64,000 nucleotides of DNA, taken from NCBI RefSeq assembly GCF_038719015.1, contig NZ_CP152276.1, forward strand, positions 3,236,001-3,300,000, given 5' to 3'. Both the position numbers and the translations under genes were made by a program. How positions within the stretch are numbered: position 1 is the stretch's first letter; each line of letters starts with the position of its first letter. This DNA comes from Nguyenibacter vanlangensis (GTDB lineage: Bacteria; Pseudomonadota; Alphaproteobacteria; Acetobacterales; Acetobacteraceae). Below, one piece after another: positions 61,536 through 64,000 of the stretch. The notes beneath the pieces are model-generated. The model worked only from the letters and a program-made list of their open reading frames with translations. It had not been told where the DNA came from and made no database searches.

Positions 61536-62651
61536 ATGATCACAGACAAGCAGATTGAATCCGCGATTGCGGAACACGGCAGCCAGGCGAAAGCCGCTGC
61601 CGCCCTGGGGCTGAACCGCCGCACCGTGGACCGGAGGGTGCGGGGATGGGTCAAGCGGGGCTATGCGCCCGAATATGACCTGACGCGGCCCGTGCCGGAC
61701 GGATTCCGCCTAAAGGGGGCCAGCACGTTCTACGATGAGCATGGCGTCAAGCGCATGCAGTGGGTCAAAAGCCAGATCGACCCGGAACGCATGGCCGAGC
61801 TACAGCACGCCGCCCTTGAGGCCATGGCGGCCCGCCTGCCGCGTGTCCGGCCCCAGCCGTTCCGGTCGGTCGCGGACGCTGACCTTGCGACATGCTACGT
61901 GCTGACGGACTACCACCTGGGCATGCTGGCATGGCGTGAGGAAAGTGGCGACGATTGGGACGTGCCGATCGCGTCGGACCTGCTGGTGCGCTGGTTCCGG
62001 TCGGCGATCGACAATTCCCCGGCAGCAGGTGTGGGTATCCTGGCGCAGCTTGGCGATTTCCTGCATTGGGATGGCCTGGAAGCGGTCACGCCGACGAGTC
62101 GCCACGTGCTGGATGCGGATACGCGGTTTCAAAAGGTGGTCCGCGTCGCTATCCAGGCGATGAGACAAATTGTGCAAATGATGCTTGACAAGCATCAGAC
62201 CGTCCACATCATCAATGCCGAAGGGAATCACGATCCGGCCAGTTCGATCTGGCTGCGGGAGATGCTGGCCGTGATCTATGAGCGCGAGCCGCGCGTCACG
62301 GTCGAGCAGTCGCCGGACCCGTTCTATTGCTACCAGCATGGCGACGTCGCGCTGTTTTTCCACCACGGCCACAAGGTCAGGCCGGGGCAGCTTGACGTGA
62401 CGATGGCGGCGAAATTCTCGGACGTGTTTGGGCGGACTCGGCACCGATTCGCGCATTGCGGGCACCTGCACCACAAGCAGATGCGAGAGTCCGCGCTGAT
62501 GCTGGTCGAACAGCATCGGACCCTGGCGGCCAAGGACGCCTATGCGTCGCGCGGCGGATGGCTGTCAGGCCGCTCCGCCAGCGCGATCACGTATCACGCG
62601 CGGTATGGAGAGATCAGCCGCGTTACCCTGCCGCCCGAGGCTGTTGTGTAG
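61536..62651 (+). CDS. Phage calcineurin-like phosphoesterase with N-terminal HTH
   Basis: 371 aa. An N-terminal HTH (ITDKQIESAIAEHGSQAKAAAALGLNRRTVDRRV, residues 1-40) is followed by a metallophosphoesterase domain with YVLTDYHLGM, QLGDFLHWDG, NAEGNHDPASS, FHHGHKV and HCGHLHHKQ, all five family motifs. Such phage proteins are nuclease- or phosphatase-like; the role is unknown. It starts two bases after the helicase stop. Confidence 0.87.
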   Translation: MITDKQIESAIAEHGSQAKAAAALGLNRRTVDRRVRGWVKRGYAPEYDLTRPVPDGFRLKGASTFYDEHGVKRMQWVKSQIDPERMAELQHAALEAMAARLPRVRPQPFRSVADADLATCYVLTDYHLGMLAWREESGDDWDVPIASDLLVRWFRSAIDNSPAAGVGILAQLGDFLHWDGLEAVTPTSRHVLDADTRFQKVVRVAIQAMRQIVQMMLDKHQTVHIINAEGNHDPASSIWLREMLAVIYEREPRVTVEQSPDPFYCYQHGDVALFFHHGHKVRPGQLDVTMAAKFSDVFGRTRHRFAHCGHLHHKQMRESALMLVEQHRTLAAKDAYASRGGWLSGRSASAITYHARYGEISRVTLPPEAVV

Positions 62652-62683
62652 GGGGTTTACAGGAACTTGCCAATGAGGCGATC

Positions 62684-62962
62684 ATGGCATCTCCATTTCT
62701 GGAGAATCTTCCGATGAATGAAGCACACATTAAAAATCTTATCGCTCAAATTCGGCATAAAAATGGGGCCATTACCCTCGGACTGAAGTCAGGAAAAGAA
62801 ATACCAATCCCTGCCGATCCCAGTGACAAACATAGCGAAGTATTATTGACTAGCAATGCTCTTGTGGTGCGTATTGGGGAAAAGACCGGGTTTGAGTCTT
62901 ATTATTATATAGGATACTCTGATATCGAATATATAAAAGGTGACAGGCTAATCAATGTTTAG
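62684..62962 (+). CDS. Small hypothetical protein, AT-rich
   Basis: 92 aa from the ATG at 62684 (an ATG at 62714 is possible): MASPFLENLPMNEAHIKNLI then AQIRHKNGAITLGLKSGKEI, with a C-terminal acidic Tyr-rich part (FESYYYIGYSDIEYIKGD). Composition is AT-rich compared with its phage neighbours, indicating a separate origin. No family recognised. Confidence 0.6.
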   Translation: MASPFLENLPMNEAHIKNLIAQIRHKNGAITLGLKSGKEIPIPADPSDKHSEVLLTSNALVVRIGEKTGFESYYYIGYSDIEYIKGDRLINV

Positions 62963-63380
62963 CCGGGCTTGATTTGATTAATCCCATTCTCTCTCCAATT
63001 TCGCGTTCGACGATTCCGAGGGCATAGCGGGCGCGGGACGCAGCCTCACGGGGCGTCCCGGCCGTGTCAGCCATCCACAGATGGACCACGGCCGACGCCA
63101 GGGGCTTGCAGGGTTCGGCCATCTGCCATTTGTCCAGAGCCGTCCACGCCGCTCGCCACAGGGGCATCCGGGGCGGGGTCGGCATGGCGATGAAGTCGCG
63201 GATATAGAACGCCGCTTTTTCCAGATCGATCGGGCCGCTGTGCTTCTGGTTCGTCCAGCCGCGCCACAGGTATTTCGTGGCGTTACCCAGGTCGAACGAC
63301 ATATGCCGTGTGACTTCCAGGCATTCGATGCCTGATGGGTGCGATGTATAGTGGCTGGGATGTCTGACAGGGTCGTTCAT
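62952..63380 (-). CDS. DUF3310 family phage protein
   Basis: 142 aa. The conserved start DPVRHPSHYTSHPSGIECLE followed by HMSFDLGNATKYLWRGW and DLEKAAFYI is the DUF3310 (SaV-like) pattern, a small phage nucleotide-kinase-linked family of unknown role. It converges on the previous small gene, overlapping its 3' end by 11 bases. Confidence 0.88.
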   Translation of the reverse strand: MNDPVRHPSHYTSHPSGIECLEVTRHMSFDLGNATKYLWRGWTNQKHSGPIDLEKAAFYIRDFIAMPTPPRMPLWRAAWTALDKWQMAEPCKPLASAVVHLWMADTAGTPREAASRARYALGIVEREIGERMGLIKSSPAKH

Positions 63381-63452
63381 GGCTACATGTCGCGATGAGC
63401 AGGCCGGCCGCCGCGATCCACGCGACGGCGGCCATGGTGATGGTGGGGGTGG

Positions 63453-63623
63453 TCAGGTTGCCGCGCTTTCGATCAGCGCATCGATCGCGCGTTCAATTCC
63501 TGCGCGATAGGGCGCGTAGCTGACGGCGACTTCCGTTCCATCCCGGTAAATTCGCGCGTCGTTCCGCGTGCATTCCACGATATGCCCGCGATACGCAAAG
63601 CTGATGCTGATCTTGACGATCAT
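63453..63623 (-). CDS. Small phage protein, 56 aa
   Basis: MIVKISISFAYRGHIVECTR with RIYRDGTEVAVSYAPYRAG and ERAIDALIESAAT at the end; an open frame of 57 codons below the usual size cut-off. Its ATG overlaps the TGA of the upstream gene as ATGA (63623-63620), which strongly supports it being real. Function unknown. Confidence 0.6.
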   Translation of the reverse strand: MIVKISISFAYRGHIVECTRNDARIYRDGTEVAVSYAPYRAGIERAIDALIESAAT

Positions 63624-64000
63624 TCGCGCCTTCCCTCCCGATCCGTCTGCCCGGCTGGCGGCTGAGGATCATGGAGCGCCGCAACGGCTTCGTCATGCGA
63701 GCGAAGGAGCATTCTGGCAGCGCGGTGCCAGCCAGTTTTCCTCAAGCTTGATGCCCGCTCATTACATAGCCTCTGGAAAGAGTTCAGCATGCTGGAATGT
63801 GTTTCCTTCAGCCGCTCGGTCTCTGCAATCAGCGCAGCGATCCGGGCTTCGGCGTGGGCGTTTTCGATAGGTGCCTGATATTGCTTTACTACGTATTCGA
63901 TGAAAGTCTTGGCGGCTTCATCCGGGTCGGTGAACTCTCCCTGGACACGGCCATCCCGATAGAATTTGAGTTGGCCCGCGCTGTGAAAGGAGATGACGAA
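63620..64000 (-). CDS. Phage protein with coiled coil, partial at window end
   Basis: 126 residues visible, entering from beyond base 64000 in frame FVISFHSAGQLKFYRDGRVQ. A central helical region IENAHAEARIAALIAETERL then KETHSSMLNSFQRL suggests a coiled coil, followed by a basic stretch and a Pro-rich end. Its start lies outside the window. It resembles DUF-type phage early proteins but is not recognised. Confidence 0.6.
   Translation of the reverse strand, partial: FVISFHSAGQLKFYRDGRVQGEFTDPDEAAKTFIEYVVKQYQAPIENAHAEARIAALIAETERLKETHSSMLNSFQRLCNERASSLRKTGWHRAARMLLRSHDEAVAALHDPQPPAGQTDREGRRE

Noticed and set aside
1..64000. tRNA, rRNA, tmRNA or known riboswitches
   Set aside because: No cloverleaf, TPsiC-like (GGTTCRA) block in a correct setting, rRNA or riboswitch core was found by eye; a covariance-model search would be needed to exclude small ones.

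Overview
The window is high-GC alphaproteobacterial chromosome, most likely from an acetic-acid bacterium (Acetobacteraceae) or close relative. This is inferred from the zapE-sucA-sucB-lpd arrangement, an E3 subunit carrying its own lipoyl domain, and the codon use. No rRNA or tRNA gene is visible, so the genus cannot be fixed.

Layout. (1) 1-21.7 kb is ordinary core genome: zapE; the 2-oxoglutarate dehydrogenase operon sucA-sucB-lpd; an L,D-transpeptidase; a peroxiredoxin; a lytic transglycosylase with a SPOR domain; a Wzm/Wzt-type ABC exporter; a glycogen-debranching-like glycosidase; a ZntB/CorA transporter; a nucleoside deaminase; a DUF3597 protein; adenosylhomocysteinase; a membrane dipeptidase; and an Hsp20. 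(2) 21.7-24.6 kb is a scar zone. It holds a DnaA-box-like site, degraded genes, an AT-rich DUF1835-like gene between two near-identical ~65 bp direct repeats, and remnants of an AAA ATPase, an IS66 transposase and a LysR gene. (3) 24.6-28.5 kb is a compact module: an MFS exporter and a D-Ala-D-Ala ligase overlapping as ATGA, divergent from a MocR (GntR/aminotransferase) regulator. It resembles a regulated D-cycloserine or D-alanine tolerance cassette. (4) 28.9-29.8 kb holds a DUF523 gene and a truncated LOG-family gene. (5) 29.9-48.6 kb is a large catabolic island. It encodes a LysR and an AraC regulator, a flavin reductase, a LigB-type dioxygenase, two TauD-type oxygenases, a VOC protein, a RutA-family flavin oxygenase, an M20 amidohydrolase, a Rieske oxygenase and its reductase, an isochorismatase-family (RutB-like) hydrolase, a formamidase-family amidase, two MFS carriers, a TonB-dependent receptor and an SDR. 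Together they read as uptake and oxidative/hydrolytic breakdown of an unidentified N-containing (probably amide or heterocyclic) compound. (6) 48.6-54.4 kb is accessory DNA: an esterase/LysR pair, an M24 peptidase-like/TetR pair, a chimeric P-loop remnant, an alpha/beta hydrolase remnant and a conjugative relaxase fragment. (7) From 54.66 kb to the right edge is the left part of a prophage or phage-like element. It has a tyrosine integrase, a leftward early operon (HTH, SprT-like protease, SSB, HTH, Sak4-like ATPase, RecE-like nuclease), a divergent promoter/operator region, and rightward helicase and phosphoesterase genes. DUF3310 and small genes follow, and a gene is cut by the window end.

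The two most interesting stretches are the MocR-MFS-Ddl module with its directly repeated putative operators, and the RutA/Rieske/TauD catabolic island. The substrate of neither can be read from sequence alone.
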